DNA of 17,540 nucleotides, taken from assembly GCA_013695115.1 (NCBI GenBank), contig JACDBD010000444.1:1-17540 (forward strand). Direction: 5' to 3'. Numbering within the stretch: position 1 is the stretch's first letter; every line of letters begins with the position of its first letter. Source of the DNA: Actinomycetota bacterium. Lineage in GTDB: Bacteria; Actinomycetota; Acidimicrobiia; IMCC26256; JACDBD01. Of the stretch, positions 1 to 7,798 are shown in pieces. The notes under the pieces are model-generated. The model ran no database searches. It saw only the letters and a list, made by a program, of their open reading frames with translations, and was not told where the DNA came from. Both the position numbers and the translations under genes were made by a program.

Positions 1-66
1 GCCCAGGCCCGCGCCGCCCTCGAGCGGGCGGCCCGCCCCGACCCCGAGCTGCCGAAGGCGAGCTAG
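1..66 (+). CDS. C-terminal end of an unidentified protein (5' partial)
   Basis: Reading from base 1 gives an open frame of 21 codons ending in TAG at 64-66; the peptide ends in PELPKAS and is rich in Ala and Arg. It has the high-GC third positions of its neighbours, which supports real coding sequence entering from outside the window. The product cannot be named from so little. It does not look like the end of a MutA-type small mutase subunit, which would show a B12-binding fold next to a mutB gene. It ends 46 nt before the mutase start. Confidence 0.5.
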   Translation, partial: AQARAALERAARPDPELPKAS

Positions 67-90
67 CCCAAGGCGAGTCGAGGGCGCACC

Positions 91-111
91 CGCCGGTACC
101 CTGAACCGGCG
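91..111. promoter_or_regulatory. Inverted repeat over the mutase promoter, possible operator
   Basis: CGCCGGT (91-97) and ACCGGCG (105-111) form perfect 7-bp arms around a 7-nt centre. The repeat covers the proposed -10 hexamer at 97-102 and ends one base before the ATG at 113. If transcription starts at or near the ATG, the repeat would act as DNA, as a repressor site, rather than as an RNA hairpin. No regulator gene lies next to it, so the partner is unknown. Confidence 0.4.
97..102 (+). promoter_or_regulatory. Putative -10 element of the mutase gene (TACCCT)
   Basis: TACCCT lies 10 nt before the ATG at 113. No Shine-Dalgarno sequence is visible between them, so a leaderless or nearly leaderless transcript is likely. 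It matches the TANNNT pattern found before six other starts in the window. No good -35 hexamer was seen. Confidence 0.45.
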
Positions 112-112
112 C

Positions 113-2266
113 ATGGGCGAATCCCGCAAGCCCACCGACTCCTCCCGGCCAACCCTTCCCGACTGGCGCGCGCTGGCGCAGCGGGAGACCAAGCGTGATC
201 CCGACGAGCTGACCTGGGAGACACCCGAGGGCATCCCGGTCAAGCCCCTCTACACCGCCGCCGACCTCGAGGGCCTCGAGGCCGTCGACACGCTGCCGGG
301 GTTCGAGCCGTTCCTGCGCGGCATCCGGGCGACCATGTACGCCAACCGCCCGTGGACGATCCGCCAGTACGCCGGGTTCTCGACCGCCGAGGAGTCGAAC
401 GCCTTCTACCGGCGCAACCTCGCCGCCGGCCAGATGGGCCTGTCGGTGGCATTCGACCTCGCCACCCACCGCGGGTACGACAGCGACCACCCCCGCGTCG
501 TGGGCGACGTCGGCAAGGCGGGCGTCGCCATCGACTCGGTCGAGGACATGAAGATCCTGTTCGACGGCATTCCGCTCGACCAGATGACGGTGTCGATGAC
601 GATGAACGGCGCCGTCCTGCCCGTGCTCGCGGGCTACATCGTCGCCGCCGAGGAGCAGGGCGTCTCCCGCGACCAGCTCGCCGGGACCATCCAGAACGAC
701 ATCCTCAAGGAGTTCATGGTCCGCAACACCTACATCTACCCGCCCGAGCCGAGCATGCGGATCGTCGCCGACATCATCGAGTACACGGCGAAAGAGATGC
801 CGAAGTTCAACTCCATCTCGATCTCCGGCTACCACATGCAGGAGGCGGGCGCGACCGCGGTGCAGGAGCTGGCGTTCACGATCGCCGACGGCATGGAGTA
901 CGTGCGTGTCGCCACCGGCCGCGGCCTCGACATCGACGCCTTCGCCGGCCGGCTGTCCTTCTTCTTTGCGATCGGCATGAACTTCTTCATGGAGGTCGCC
1001 AAGCTGCGGGCGGCCCGGCTGCTGTGGTCGAAGGTCATCCGGGAGTTCGGGCCGAAGAAGCCGAGCTCGCTCATGCTGCGAACCCACTGCCAGACGTCGG
1101 GGGTCTCGCTCACCGAGCAGGATCCGTACAACAACATTGTGCGGACCGCGTTCGAGGCGCTGGCGGCGGTCCTCGGCGGCACCCAGAGCCTGCACACCAA
1201 TTCGTTCGACGAGGCCCTCGCGCTGCCCAGCGAGACCGCCGCTCGGATCGCCCGCAACACCCAGCTGATCCTGGCCGAGGAGACCGGCATCCCCCACGTG
1301 GTCGACCCGCTCGGCGGCAGCTACTACGTCGAGGGCCTGACCCAGTCGCTGGCCAACGAGGCGTGGAAGCTGATCGAGGAGGTCGAGGAGCTCGGCGGCA
1401 TGACCAAGGCGGTCGAGTCGGGCATGCCCAAGTTGCGCATCGAGGAGAGCGCGGCCCGGCGCCAGGCGCGCATCGACCGGGGTGAGGAGGTGGTGGTCGG
1501 CGTCAACAAGTACCGCCTCGACGAAGAGCTCCACGACTTCGAGCTCCGTGACGTCGACAACACCGAGGTACGGCTCAGCCAGATCGAGCGGCTCGAGCGC
1601 GTCCGGTCGACCCGGGACGAACCACGGGTCCGGGAGACGCTTCAGCGCCTCACCGAAGGCGCGGCCGGAGACGCCAACCTCCTCGAGCTCGCAGTCGAGG
1701 CCACCAGAGCGCGGGCGACGGTCGGTGAAATCTCCGACGCGCTCGAGGAGGTGTTCTCGCGCCACCGCGCGACCGTCCGTAGCATCAGCGGTGTGTACGG
1801 CTCCGCCTACGAGGGCGACGAAGGCTACGAGCGGGTGCGCCGCGAGATCGACGAGTTCGCGAAGGAAGAGGGTCGCCGGCCCCGCATGCTGGTCGTCAAG
1901 CTCGGCCAGGACGGCCACGACCGCGGCGCGAAGGTCATCGCCACTGCGTTCGCCGACATCGGCTTCGACGTCGACGTTGGCCCGCTGTTCCAGACGCCGG
2001 AAGAAGCCGCCCGCGACGCGATCGAGAACGACGTCCATGTCGTGGGCGTGTCGAGCCAGGCCGCCGGGCACAAGACACTCGTGCCCGAGCTGATCGCCGA
2101 GCTCCGCAAGCAGGGGGGCGACGACATCCTGGTCGTATGCGGCGGGGTGATCCCGCCTCACGACTACGACTTCCTGCTGGAGTCGGGCGTCAGCGCGGTG
2201 TACGGCCCCGGCACCAACATCCCCAAGGCCGCGGCCGAGATCCTCCAGCTGCTGCGCAACCGTTGA
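113..2266 (+). CDS. mutB: Methylmalonyl-CoA mutase, large (catalytic) subunit
   Basis: This adenosylcobalamin enzyme interconverts (R)-methylmalonyl-CoA and succinyl-CoA in the cytosol, in propionate and branched-chain/odd-chain carbon metabolism. The 717 aa match the usual catalytic-chain length. The N-terminal TIM-barrel half (to about residue 540) carries family signatures: [70 protein letters not shown] and [11 protein letters not shown]. The C-terminal B12 domain has the DxHxxG motif DGHDRG at 600-605, with H602 as predicted cobalt ligand, then [15 protein letters not shown] and [12 protein letters not shown]. The Tyr in RQYAGF and the Arg in PSMRI, which bind the methylmalonyl carboxylate in the Propionibacterium enzyme, are kept, favouring this over isobutyryl-CoA mutase. 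No small MutA subunit is seen upstream. The 3' end overlaps the meaB start by 4 nt. The ATG has no Shine-Dalgarno. Confidence 0.97.
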   Translation: MGESRKPTDSSRPTLPDWRALAQRETKRDPDELTWETPEGIPVKPLYTAADLEGLEAVDTLPGFEPFLRGIRATMYANRPWTIRQYAGFSTAEESNAFYRRNLAAGQMGLSVAFDLATHRGYDSDHPRVVGDVGKAGVAIDSVEDMKILFDGIPLDQMTVSMTMNGAVLPVLAGYIVAAEEQGVSRDQLAGTIQNDILKEFMVRNTYIYPPEPSMRIVADIIEYTAKEMPKFNSISISGYHMQEAGATAVQELAFTIADGMEYVRVATGRGLDIDAFAGRLSFFFAIGMNFFMEVAKLRAARLLWSKVIREFGPKKPSSLMLRTHCQTSGVSLTEQDPYNNIVRTAFEALAAVLGGTQSLHTNSFDEALALPSETAARIARNTQLILAEETGIPHVVDPLGGSYYVEGLTQSLANEAWKLIEEVEELGGMTKAVESGMPKLRIEESAARRQARIDRGEEVVVGVNKYRLDEELHDFELRDVDNTEVRLSQIERLERVRSTRDEPRVRETLQRLTEGAAGDANLLELAVEATRARATVGEISDALEEVFSRHRATVRSISGVYGSAYEGDEGYERVRREIDEFAKEEGRRPRMLVVKLGQDGHDRGAKVIATAFADIGFDVDVGPLFQTPEEAARDAIENDVHVVGVSSQAAGHKTLVPELIAELRKQGGDDILVVCGGVIPPHDYDFLLESGVSAVYGPGTNIPKAAAEILQLLRNR

Positions 2267-3237
2267 GCGATCTGGCCCGGCAGGTCCTCGCCGGCGACCG
2301 GCGCGCGCTGGCGCGGGCGATCACGCTGGTCGAGTCGACCCGGCCCGACCACCGGGCCGAGGCCACCGAGTTGCTCGACGAGGTGCTGCCGCACACCGGC
2401 GGGTCGGTACGGGTGGGCATCTCGGGGACGCCGGGCGCGGGCAAGTCGACGTTCATCGAGGCCCTCGGGCTCTACCTGGTCGACCGGGGCCATCGGGTCG
2501 CGGTGCTGGCCGTGGACCCCTCGAGCGGCCGCAGCGGGGGATCGATCCTGGGCGACAAGACCCGCATGGGCGAGCTCACCCGCCGGGATGCCGCGTTCGT
2601 CCGGCCGTCGCCGACCGGGCGCACCCTCGGCGGGGTGGCGCGGCGCACCCGGGAGGCGATGTTGCTGTGCGAAGCAGCCGGGTTCGACGTGGTGCTCGTC
2701 GAGACGGTGGGGGTGGGACAGTCCGAGGCCGCGGTGGCGGACATGGTCGACGTGTTCGTGCTCGTGCTGGCGCCGGGAGCCGGTGACGAGCTCCAGGGCA
2801 TCAAGCGCGGGGTCATCGAGCTGGCCGACATCGTCGTGGTGAACAAGGCCGACGGCGAGCTCGCCGCCGTGGCCAAGGCGGTCGCGGCCGACTACGCGAG
2901 CGCGCTGCGGCTCGTGCGACCGCGGACGCCGGAGTGGGAGCCGCGGGTGCTGCTGGTGTCGGCGCTCGAGGGGCGGGGCGTGGACGACCTGTGGCGGGCG
3001 GTCGAGGAGTTCCAGGCGTCGATGGGCGAGTCGGGCGCGCTCGAGCGGCGCCGAGCCGAGCAGGCCCGCGAGTGGATGTGGGCCGAGGTGTCGGAGAGCC
3101 TGCTCGAGTCGTTGCGGGGCGACGAGCAGGTGGCTGCTCTGGCGGAGGGGCTCGAGCGGGAGGTGGCAGCAGGGACGGTGAGTCCCACCGCCGCGGCCCA
3201 GGAGATGCTCCGCGCGTTTCGGGGTACCACCGGGTAG
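2263..3237 (+). CDS. meaB: MeaB/ArgK-type GTPase, methylmalonyl-CoA mutase chaperone
   Basis: This G3E-family GTPase gates cofactor loading and protects or reactivates methylmalonyl-CoA mutase. The 324 aa include Walker A GTPGAGKS (55-62), the VLAVDPSS segment (81-88), LGDKTRM (96-102), the switch region [10 protein letters not shown] (146-155) and the guanine-specificity motif NKAD (194-197). The proposed start is TTG at 2263, overlapping the mutase stop as TTGA, so the two genes are translationally coupled. Starting there gives [12 protein letters not shown] and a normal family length; the only upstream ATG, at 2137, would add 42 residues of out-of-frame mutase sequence and was rejected. 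Tight fusion to the mutase gene makes the partner assignment safe. The C-terminal 60 residues are helical, as expected for the dimerisation arm. Confidence 0.95.
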   Translation: MSDLARQVLAGDRRALARAITLVESTRPDHRAEATELLDEVLPHTGGSVRVGISGTPGAGKSTFIEALGLYLVDRGHRVAVLAVDPSSGRSGGSILGDKTRMGELTRRDAAFVRPSPTGRTLGGVARRTREAMLLCEAAGFDVVLVETVGVGQSEAAVADMVDVFVLVLAPGAGDELQGIKRGVIELADIVVVNKADGELAAVAKAVAADYASALRLVRPRTPEWEPRVLLVSALEGRGVDDLWRAVEEFQASMGESGALERRRAEQAREWMWAEVSESLLESLRGDEQVAALAEGLEREVAAGTVSPTAAAQEMLRAFRGTTG

Positions 3238-3264
3238 GTTTCCCTCCTCGGGCGGAGTCCGACC

Positions 3265-3281
3265 GGGCCCTTTCTGGGCCC
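3265..3281 (+). terminator. Hairpin between meaB and the GGDEF-EAL gene
   Basis: GGGCCC (3265-3270), loop TTTCT and GGGCCC (3276-3281) form a 6-bp all-GC stem. There is no U-tract after it, so it is not a classical Rho-independent terminator. The right arm abuts AGGA (3282-3285), the likely ribosome site of the ATG at 3291, so folding could instead limit translation of the next gene. Confidence 0.35.
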
Positions 3282-3290
3282 AGGACATCC

Positions 3291-4625
3291 ATGACCGACG
3301 CTCATGCGACCCGCCCGAGCCGCGATCCTCTGACCGGCCTGCCCGACCGCGTCGACTTCGTCGACCGCGTGGGGGCATCGCTCGATCGCGGCGCCGGGGA
3401 AAAGCGAGTCGCGGTCCTCGTCATCGGACTCGACCACTTCAAGATGGTCAACGACGCGCTCGGGCACGAAGCCGGCGACGGCCTGCTCGAGACAATCGCC
3501 CAGCGGCTGCTGTGGGCGCTGCGCCCGAGCGACACCCTGGCCCGGCTCGGAGGCGACGAGTTCCTGGTGCTGTGCGAGGAGGTCGGGGACGCCGACCACG
3601 CCCACGAGCTGGCGGCGGAGATCACCGACCAGATCTCGCGTCCCGTCATGCTCGAGGACGGCGAGGTCTTCGTGACCGCCAGCATCGGCATCGCCACCTC
3701 GGGCCCGGGGGCGACGGCGCCGGCGCTCGTTCGCGACGCCGACACCGCGATGTGGCGGGCCAAGGACCGGGGGCGCGCCCGGTTCGAGCTCTTCGACGGC
3801 CGGACCCGGGAGGGCGCCGTCGACGACCTCCGCACGGGGAGCGCCCTGCGCCGCGCGTTGGAGCGGGGCGAGTTCGCCGTCTACTTCCAACCGGTAATCG
3901 ACCTGGAGCGAGGCGGTGTGACCGGCTTCGAGGCGCTGCTGCGCTGGCGGCACCCCGAGCGTGGTCTGGTCGCGCCGGGAGAGTTCATCGGGCTGGCGGA
4001 GACGACCGGGCTCATCGTCCCGATCGGCGCCTGGGTGCTGGAGGAGGCCTGTCGGCAGACGGCTCGCTGGCAGGAGGAGGCCGCGCCGGCGCCCCCGCTC
4101 ACGATCAGTGTGAACCTGTCGCCACGCCAGCTGGCCGAGCCGACGCTCCCCGACGATGTCGCCCGCATCGTCCGGGACACCGGCGTGCACCCCGACTCGG
4201 TGTGGCTCGAGATCACCGAGAACACGCTGATGGTCGACGCCGAGTCGGCGATCGGTGTGCTCCAGGCGCTCCAGGGCCAGGGTGTGCACATCGCGATCGA
4301 CGACTTCGGGACCGGGTACTCGTCGCTGAGCTACCTCAAGCGACTCCCGGTCGAGGCGCTGAAGGTCGACCAGACCTTCGTCGACGGGCTCGGCCGCGAC
4401 GCCGAGGACACCGCGCTCGCCACCGCCTGCGTGAGCCTCGCCCACGCTCTCGGGCTGACCGCGATCGCCGAGGGCGTGGAGTCGCCGGCCCAGTTGGCTG
4501 AGCTGCGCACGCTCGGATGCGAGTTCGCCCAGGGCTTCCTCTTTGCCGAGCCGCACCCCGCGATCGACCTGGGCGAGCGGCCGGTCGAGACCCTCGGGAC
4601 CTGGGCGGGCCTGGGCGCCGATTAG
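3291..4625 (+). CDS. GGDEF-EAL cyclic-di-GMP protein, probably a phosphodiesterase
   Basis: The protein (444 aa, no membrane segment, no PAS or other sensor domain) joins a GGDEF domain (about 10-170) to an EAL domain (about 180-425). GGDEF is intact at 87-91 and an inhibitory RxxD site (R78-D81) lies the expected five residues before it. The usual metal-binding Asp of the DxD segment is replaced: the sequence reads VIGLDHFKMVND with Gly46 where most cyclases have Asp. The EAL half keeps every catalytic residue I can check: EAL 214-216, N275, E307, D337 and D338 in DDFGTGYSS, K358, E394 and Q414. I infer c-di-GMP hydrolysis, with the GGDEF domain perhaps only binding nucleotide. ATG 3291 is chosen because AGGA sits 5 nt upstream; the open frame extends further up but into meaB. 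The gene begins 53 nt after meaB. Confidence 0.93.
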   Translation: MTDAHATRPSRDPLTGLPDRVDFVDRVGASLDRGAGEKRVAVLVIGLDHFKMVNDALGHEAGDGLLETIAQRLLWALRPSDTLARLGGDEFLVLCEEVGDADHAHELAAEITDQISRPVMLEDGEVFVTASIGIATSGPGATAPALVRDADTAMWRAKDRGRARFELFDGRTREGAVDDLRTGSALRRALERGEFAVYFQPVIDLERGGVTGFEALLRWRHPERGLVAPGEFIGLAETTGLIVPIGAWVLEEACRQTARWQEEAAPAPPLTISVNLSPRQLAEPTLPDDVARIVRDTGVHPDSVWLEITENTLMVDAESAIGVLQALQGQGVHIAIDDFGTGYSSLSYLKRLPVEALKVDQTFVDGLGRDAEDTALATACVSLAHALGLTAIAEGVESPAQLAELRTLGCEFAQGFLFAEPHPAIDLGERPVETLGTWAGLGAD

Positions 4626-4629
4626 CCGC

Positions 4630-4658
4630 TTGACCCGGCTCAGGCACTTCTATACAAT
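4630..4658 (+). promoter_or_regulatory. Consensus-like housekeeping promoter
   Basis: TTGACC (4630-4635) and TACAAT (4653-4658, inside TATACAAT) are separated by exactly 17 bp. This is the only good -35/-10 pair I recognise in the window, set in a locally AT-rich patch. A start near 4665 would give a leader of about 45 nt. CTGTCACAG (4659-4667), a small palindrome, lies over the predicted start point and could be an operator. Confidence 0.7.
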
Positions 4659-4711
4659 CTGTCACAGCTAGTTTCACTTCCCCCCGCACCCCGAGATCCG
4701 CGGAGGGAACC

Positions 4712-5317
4712 ATGCCCGCCACCCTCACGATCCAGCCCTGGCCCGACCCCGTCATCGACACCCTGGGCCACGATCCCCGCTCCCTCTACGTCGAGACTTT
4801 CTGGCTGCCCACGCTCGGGCCGACCGCGCTGCTGCTCCTGCGCCACCTGGCTCAGCGCTTCGACGAACGGCCCGAGGGCCTCGAGCTCACGGTCGCCGAC
4901 ACCTCCCAGGCCCTCGGTCTCGAGCAGCGCGAGGGGAACAGCTCGCCGTTGGTGCGCTCGCTGGCCCGCCTGGCCCAGTTCGACCTCGCCTGCGACGACG
5001 GCCGGGGCACGGTGGCAGTGCGGCGCAACCTCCCGCCGATCAACGTCCGGCACGTGCGCCGCCTCCCGCTCGAGCTCCAGGTCGCGCACGCGGAGTGGGC
5101 CGAGACCCAACTGGCCCAGGGCCCGCTCACCACGGCGCGGGGCCGGGCGCGCCGGCTGGCGGTCACGCTGCTCGAGCAGGGCGACGACGCCGACCACGTC
5201 GAGCGGGTGCTGCACGCCACCGGCTTCCACCCGTCGATCTGCCACGAGAGCGCCCGGTGGGCGTACGAGCGCCACCGCGAGTCCGTCGAAGCGTCCGTCC
5301 CCGACACCGCCGCCTGA
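4712..5317 (+). CDS. Uncharacterised protein with predicted winged-helix fold
   Basis: I do not recognise a named family. The 201-aa protein has no signal peptide or membrane segment. Residues about 34-108 look like a winged helix-turn-helix: a helix (TLGPTALLLLRHLAQRF), a segment with the feel of a recognition helix (LTVADTSQALGL, 59-70), SSPLVRSLARLAQFDLA (77-93), then a short beta wing (GTVAVRR). A conserved-looking stretch, NLPPINVRHVRRLPLELQ (106-123), links to a helical C-terminus of about 75 residues. The start is well supported: GGAGGG (4702-4707) lies 4 nt before the ATG, and a strong promoter precedes it. It is transcribed alone, between the GGDEF-EAL and sirtuin genes. A DNA-binding or regulatory role is inferred from the predicted fold only. 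Confidence 0.85.
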   Translation: MPATLTIQPWPDPVIDTLGHDPRSLYVETFWLPTLGPTALLLLRHLAQRFDERPEGLELTVADTSQALGLEQREGNSSPLVRSLARLAQFDLACDDGRGTVAVRRNLPPINVRHVRRLPLELQVAHAEWAETQLAQGPLTTARGRARRLAVTLLEQGDDADHVERVLHATGFHPSICHESARWAYERHRESVEASVPDTAA

Positions 5318-5336
5318 ACCCCAGGTTCTCGTGTTG

Positions 5337-5382
5337 CGGGGACGCCCATTCGGTGACCTCACAACACAAGCATCGGGGACGC
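5337..5382. repeat. Direct repeat CGGGGACGC twice in the sirtuin promoter
   Basis: CGGGGACGC occurs at 5337-5345 and again at 5374-5382, 37 bp start to start. The second copy ends one base before the proposed -10 at 5384. GTGTTG (5331-5336) and CAACAC (5362-5367) form an inverted repeat in the same 79-nt gap. Together these look like binding sites for a regulator, though GC-rich sequence produces such repeats by chance. Confidence 0.35.
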
Positions 5383-5383
5383 G

Positions 5384-5389
5384 TAATCT
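5384..5389 (+). promoter_or_regulatory. Putative -10 element of the sirtuin gene (TAATCT)
   Basis: TAATCT ends 6 nt before the GTG at 5396, the ideal distance for transcription to begin on the start codon itself. No Shine-Dalgarno is present. No recognisable -35 lies 17 bp upstream. Confidence 0.55.
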
Positions 5390-5395
5390 TCCGGC

Positions 5396-6148
5396 GTGGA
5401 CGACCTCGACACCATCGCCGACTCCATCCGGCGCGCCCAGCGCATCGTGATCCTCACCGGAGCGGGGATCTCGACCGAGTCGGGCATCCCCGACTTCCGC
5501 GGGCCCCAAGGCGTCTGGACCAAGAACCCCGACGCCGAGAAGACGGCCACGCTCCAGTACTACGTCGGCGATCCCGAGGTGCGGAAGAAGGCGTGGCGCA
5601 ACCGGGTCGAGAGCCCGTTGTGGGACGCCGAGCCCAACTCCGGGCACCGGGCGATCGCCGATCTGGAGAAGAAGGCGGCGCTGCACACGATCGTCACTCA
5701 GAACATCGACGGGCTCCACCACCGGGCGGGCTCGTCGCCCGAGATCATCGTGGAGATTCACGGGAACGTGCGCGAGGTCAAGTGCCTGGGGTGCACCTGG
5801 CGGGCGCCGATGGAGGAGGCGCTCGAGCGCGTCCTCGCCGGTGAAGACGACCCCCGCTGCCACGGCTGCGGCGGCATCTTGAAGTCGGCGACCATCTCCT
5901 TCGGCGAGAACCTGGTGGTCGAGGACCTGGAGCGCTCTCAGCGGGCCGCCGCCGGCTCCGACCTGTTCCTGGCGATCGGCTCGTCGCTGGGCGTCTACCC
6001 GGCGGCCGCGCTTCCCGAGGTCGCGTTGGGCGCGGGTGCCCGCCTCGTGGTCATGAACGCCGAGCCGACCCCGTTCGACCGCTACGCCGACGCGGTGGTG
6101 CGCGACCAGCTCGGCGTCGTGCTCCCGAAGCTCGCGGAACTCGTCTGA
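5396..6148 (+). CDS. cobB: NAD-dependent protein deacylase, SIR2 family (sirtuin)
   Basis: This enzyme removes acyl groups from lysines, consuming NAD+ and giving nicotinamide and O-acyl-ADP-ribose. The 250 aa form a compact class with no N-terminal extension. NAD-binding GAGIS (22-26) is followed by GIPDFRG (30-36), TQNIDGLH (101-108) with the conserved Q, N and D, the catalytic His122 in EIHGNV, and a four-Cys zinc site (C130, C133, C155, C158). AIGSSL, VYPAAALP and NAEPTPFD complete the Rossmann half. The GTG start gives MDDLDTIADSI and sits right behind a TAATCT hexamer. It is the first gene of a pair with the methyltransferase 2 nt downstream. Sirtuins commonly reactivate acyl-CoA synthetases, which would suit the propionate genes nearby, but nothing here shows that link. 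Confidence 0.95.
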   Translation: MDDLDTIADSIRRAQRIVILTGAGISTESGIPDFRGPQGVWTKNPDAEKTATLQYYVGDPEVRKKAWRNRVESPLWDAEPNSGHRAIADLEKKAALHTIVTQNIDGLHHRAGSSPEIIVEIHGNVREVKCLGCTWRAPMEEALERVLAGEDDPRCHGCGGILKSATISFGENLVVEDLERSQRAAAGSDLFLAIGSSLGVYPAAALPEVALGAGARLVVMNAEPTPFDRYADAVVRDQLGVVLPKLAELV

Positions 6149-6150
6149 AC

Positions 6151-6960
6151 GTGCGTGACCCGAAGCGCCGTCTGCTGGCGGCCTGGCTCCAGGGGGACGG
6201 CATCGAGGTCGGCGCGCTCAACCACCCCCTCTGGGTTCCCGACACTGCCCGCGTCCGATACGTCGACCGGCTGACCCTCGAGGAACAACGCCGGCACTAC
6301 CCGGAGTTCGCCGGCGCGCGGCTGACGCCGGTCGATCTCGTCGGTGACGCGGTCGATCTGGCCTGCATCGACGACGAGTCCGTCGACTTCGTCATCGCCA
6401 ACCACCTCGTCGAGCACGTGGAAGACCCGATCGCGACGTTGCTCACGTTCGAACGCGTGCTCAAGCCCGGCGGTGTGGCCTACCTCGCCATCCCGGAGCA
6501 GCGGAGCACATTCGACCGGACGCGCGAGCTCACGACGGTCGAGCACCTGCTGCGCGAGCACGACGAAGGGACCGACACCACCCGCCGAGAGCACTACGTC
6601 GACTGGGCCCGCAACGTGATGCGCAACGAGAACGATCCCGAGACGCATGCCGAGCGGCTCATGGCCGAGGAGTACAGCATCCATTTCCACTGCTGGCAGG
6701 CGGACACGTTCCTCGACTTCTTCGTGGCGGCACGCCAGAAGGTTGGGCTCGATTTCGAGATCGTTGTGTTCGCGCCGCCTGAACGACCGGACGATTCGGA
6801 GTTCATCCTGATCCTCGCCAAGGGCCGCTTCGGGCCGGTCCGCATCCCGCCACCGCTCCCGGAAGCGCCCCTCAGCCTGAGAGATCGACTGGCCCGGACG
6901 CCGCTGGGCCCGCCGGTGAGGATGATGAAGCGGGCGCTGCGCGCCCGCCGCCGGAGTTAG
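6151..6960 (+). CDS. Class I SAM-dependent methyltransferase, probably glycan-related
   Basis: The 269-aa protein carries a Methyltransf_11-like fold: a shortened glycine motif IEVGAL (18-23), VDFVIANHLVEHV (78-90) as the post-II segment, and LKPGGVAYLAIP (104-115). The opening pattern (GIEVGALNHPL, then VRYVDRLTLEEQ) resembles methyltransferases found in polysaccharide clusters, where it also occurs as GLEIGALxxPL. The C-terminal 50 residues are basic and Pro-rich (PPPLPEAPLSLRDRL). There is no membrane segment. It starts at GTG 6151, 2 nt after the sirtuin stop, so it is probably co-transcribed with it. Substrate unknown; methylation of a sugar or of an acceptor of a surface glycan is an inference. 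Its TAG stop overlaps the TAA stop of the opposite-strand glucokinase in TTAG. Confidence 0.88.
   Translation: MRDPKRRLLAAWLQGDGIEVGALNHPLWVPDTARVRYVDRLTLEEQRRHYPEFAGARLTPVDLVGDAVDLACIDDESVDFVIANHLVEHVEDPIATLLTFERVLKPGGVAYLAIPEQRSTFDRTRELTTVEHLLREHDEGTDTTRREHYVDWARNVMRNENDPETHAERLMAEEYSIHFHCWQADTFLDFFVAARQKVGLDFEIVVFAPPERPDDSEFILILAKGRFGPVRIPPPLPEAPLSLRDRLARTPLGPPVRMMKRALRARRRS
6930..6948. terminator. GC-rich hairpin at the convergent junction of methyltransferase and ppgK
   Basis: GCGGGCGC (6930-6937), loop TGC and GCGCCCGC (6941-6948) form a perfect 8-bp stem inside the last codons of the methyltransferase. For the minus-strand ppgK transcript it lies 8 nt past the stop codon. No U-tract follows in either direction, so it may act as a processing or pausing hairpin rather than an intrinsic terminator. 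Confidence 0.4.
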
Positions 6961-7694
6961 CGCGCTTCGGCGGCCGCGACCGCGGCGCCGACGATCCCGG
7001 CCTCGTTGAGCAGCTGGGCAGGCACGATCTCGGCCTTCGTATGCAGGTACGGGAAGAACTTCGTCGACTTCTTGCTCACGCCGCCGCCGATGATGAAGAG
7101 GTCGGGCGACAGGAGCATCTCCACGTGGCGGAGGTACGCGTCGACCCGGTTCCCCCACTTCGACCAGCTCAGGCCCTTACGCTCGCGCACCGACTCGGCG
7201 GCACGCTTCTCCGCCTCCCGCCCGTCGAGCTCGAGGTGGCCGAGCTCGGTGTTGGGCACGAGGGTGCCGTCGATGAACATCGCGGTGCCGATCCCGGTCC
7301 CGAGGGTCACCATCACGACCAGGCCGCCGCGCCCGTTCCCGGCACCGAATCGCATCTCCGCCAGCCCGGCGGCGTCGGCGTCGTTGAGCACCACGACCGG
7401 CCGGCCGGCGGCGTCGCCCAGACGGGCGGCGACGTCTTCACCGATCCAGCTCTTGTCGACGTGGGCGGCGGACTCGGCCCGGCCCCGGCGGATCACCGCC
7501 GGGAAGGTCACGCCCACCGGCCCGTCGGCCGGGAAGTGCCCCACGACCTCGGCGACGACCTTGGCCACCGCCTCGGGCACGGCCGGCTGGGGCGTCAGGA
7601 GGCGGAGACGGTCGGCTGTCAGGACCCCCCGCGCCACGTCGACCGGCGCGCCCTTGATGCCGGTCCCGCCGATGTCGATCCCTACGAGATCCAC
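6957..7694 (-). CDS. ppgK: Polyphosphate glucokinase (ROK family)
   Basis: This enzyme phosphorylates glucose to glucose-6-phosphate using inorganic polyphosphate (and often ATP) and is characteristic of actinobacteria. The 245 aa are the full family length. [11 protein letters not shown] (5-15) is the phosphate-binding ROK motif; NDAD (104-107) contains the predicted catalytic Asp105; [13 protein letters not shown] (131-143), [11 protein letters not shown] (145-155) and [13 protein letters not shown] (201-213) are typical of PpgK, the last being the polyphosphate-enzyme version of the C-terminal glycine loop. The GTG start at 7694 is supported by an AGAGGGG ribosome site 5 nt upstream. The gene stands alone on the minus strand, diverging from the rhodanese-ThiF gene and running tail to tail into the methyltransferase. 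Confidence 0.95.
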   Translation of the reverse strand: MDLVGIDIGGTGIKGAPVDVARGVLTADRLRLLTPQPAVPEAVAKVVAEVVGHFPADGPVGVTFPAVIRRGRAESAAHVDKSWIGEDVAARLGDAAGRPVVVLNDADAAGLAEMRFGAGNGRGGLVVMVTLGTGIGTAMFIDGTLVPNTELGHLELDGREAEKRAAESVRERKGLSWSKWGNRVDAYLRHVEMLLSPDLFIIGGGVSKKSTKFFPYLHTKAEIVPAQLLNEAGIVGAAVAAAEAR

Positions 7695-7757
7695 GGTTTC
7701 CCCTCTCTCCCGCCATTCTTGTTCCGCAGCGCGGCCGTCGCCTGGACATGCGGCAAG

Positions 7758-7783
7758 CCGTGTGGAATACCCGACCCACGCGG
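7758..7783. promoter_or_regulatory. Imperfect inverted repeat upstream of the rhodanese-ThiF gene
   Basis: CCGTGTGG (7758-7765) and CCACGCGG (7776-7783) pair at 7 of 8 positions around a 10-nt spacer. The repeat ends immediately before the TAGCAT hexamer, covering where a -35 element would be, so a regulator site is possible. No regulator gene is adjacent. Confidence 0.25.
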
Positions 7784-7789
7784 TAGCAT
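7784..7789 (+). promoter_or_regulatory. Putative -10 element (TAGCAT) of the rhodanese-ThiF gene
   Basis: GGTAGCAT ends 9 nt before the ATG at 7799, with no Shine-Dalgarno between, matching the leaderless pattern seen elsewhere in the window. Confidence 0.5.
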
Positions 7790-7798
7790 TTCACCTGT

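Noticed and set aside
2137..2262. Upstream ATG extension of meaB
   Set aside because: It would overlap the mutase by 130 nt and add 42 residues unlike the family; TTG 2263 gives the expected N-terminus and a TTGA coupling overlap.
2934..3290. N-terminal extension of the GGDEF-EAL protein that might hold a sensor domain
   Set aside because: The translation is Gly/Ala/Arg low complexity within meaB's coding region; ATG 3291 has a ribosome site and the domain begins right after it.
2892..4556. Long minus-strand open frame (554 codons) opposite meaB and the GGDEF-EAL gene
   Set aside because: It mirrors the GC-biased codon structure of two well-recognised plus-strand genes, has no recognisable domain and spans two genes and their gap. 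Long antisense frames are expected in high-GC DNA.
113..6148. A sirtuin-mutase regulatory module (deacylation of propionate enzymes)
   Set aside because: The sirtuin has its own promoter, is separated by two unrelated genes and is linked to a methyltransferase; proximity alone does not support a functional unit.
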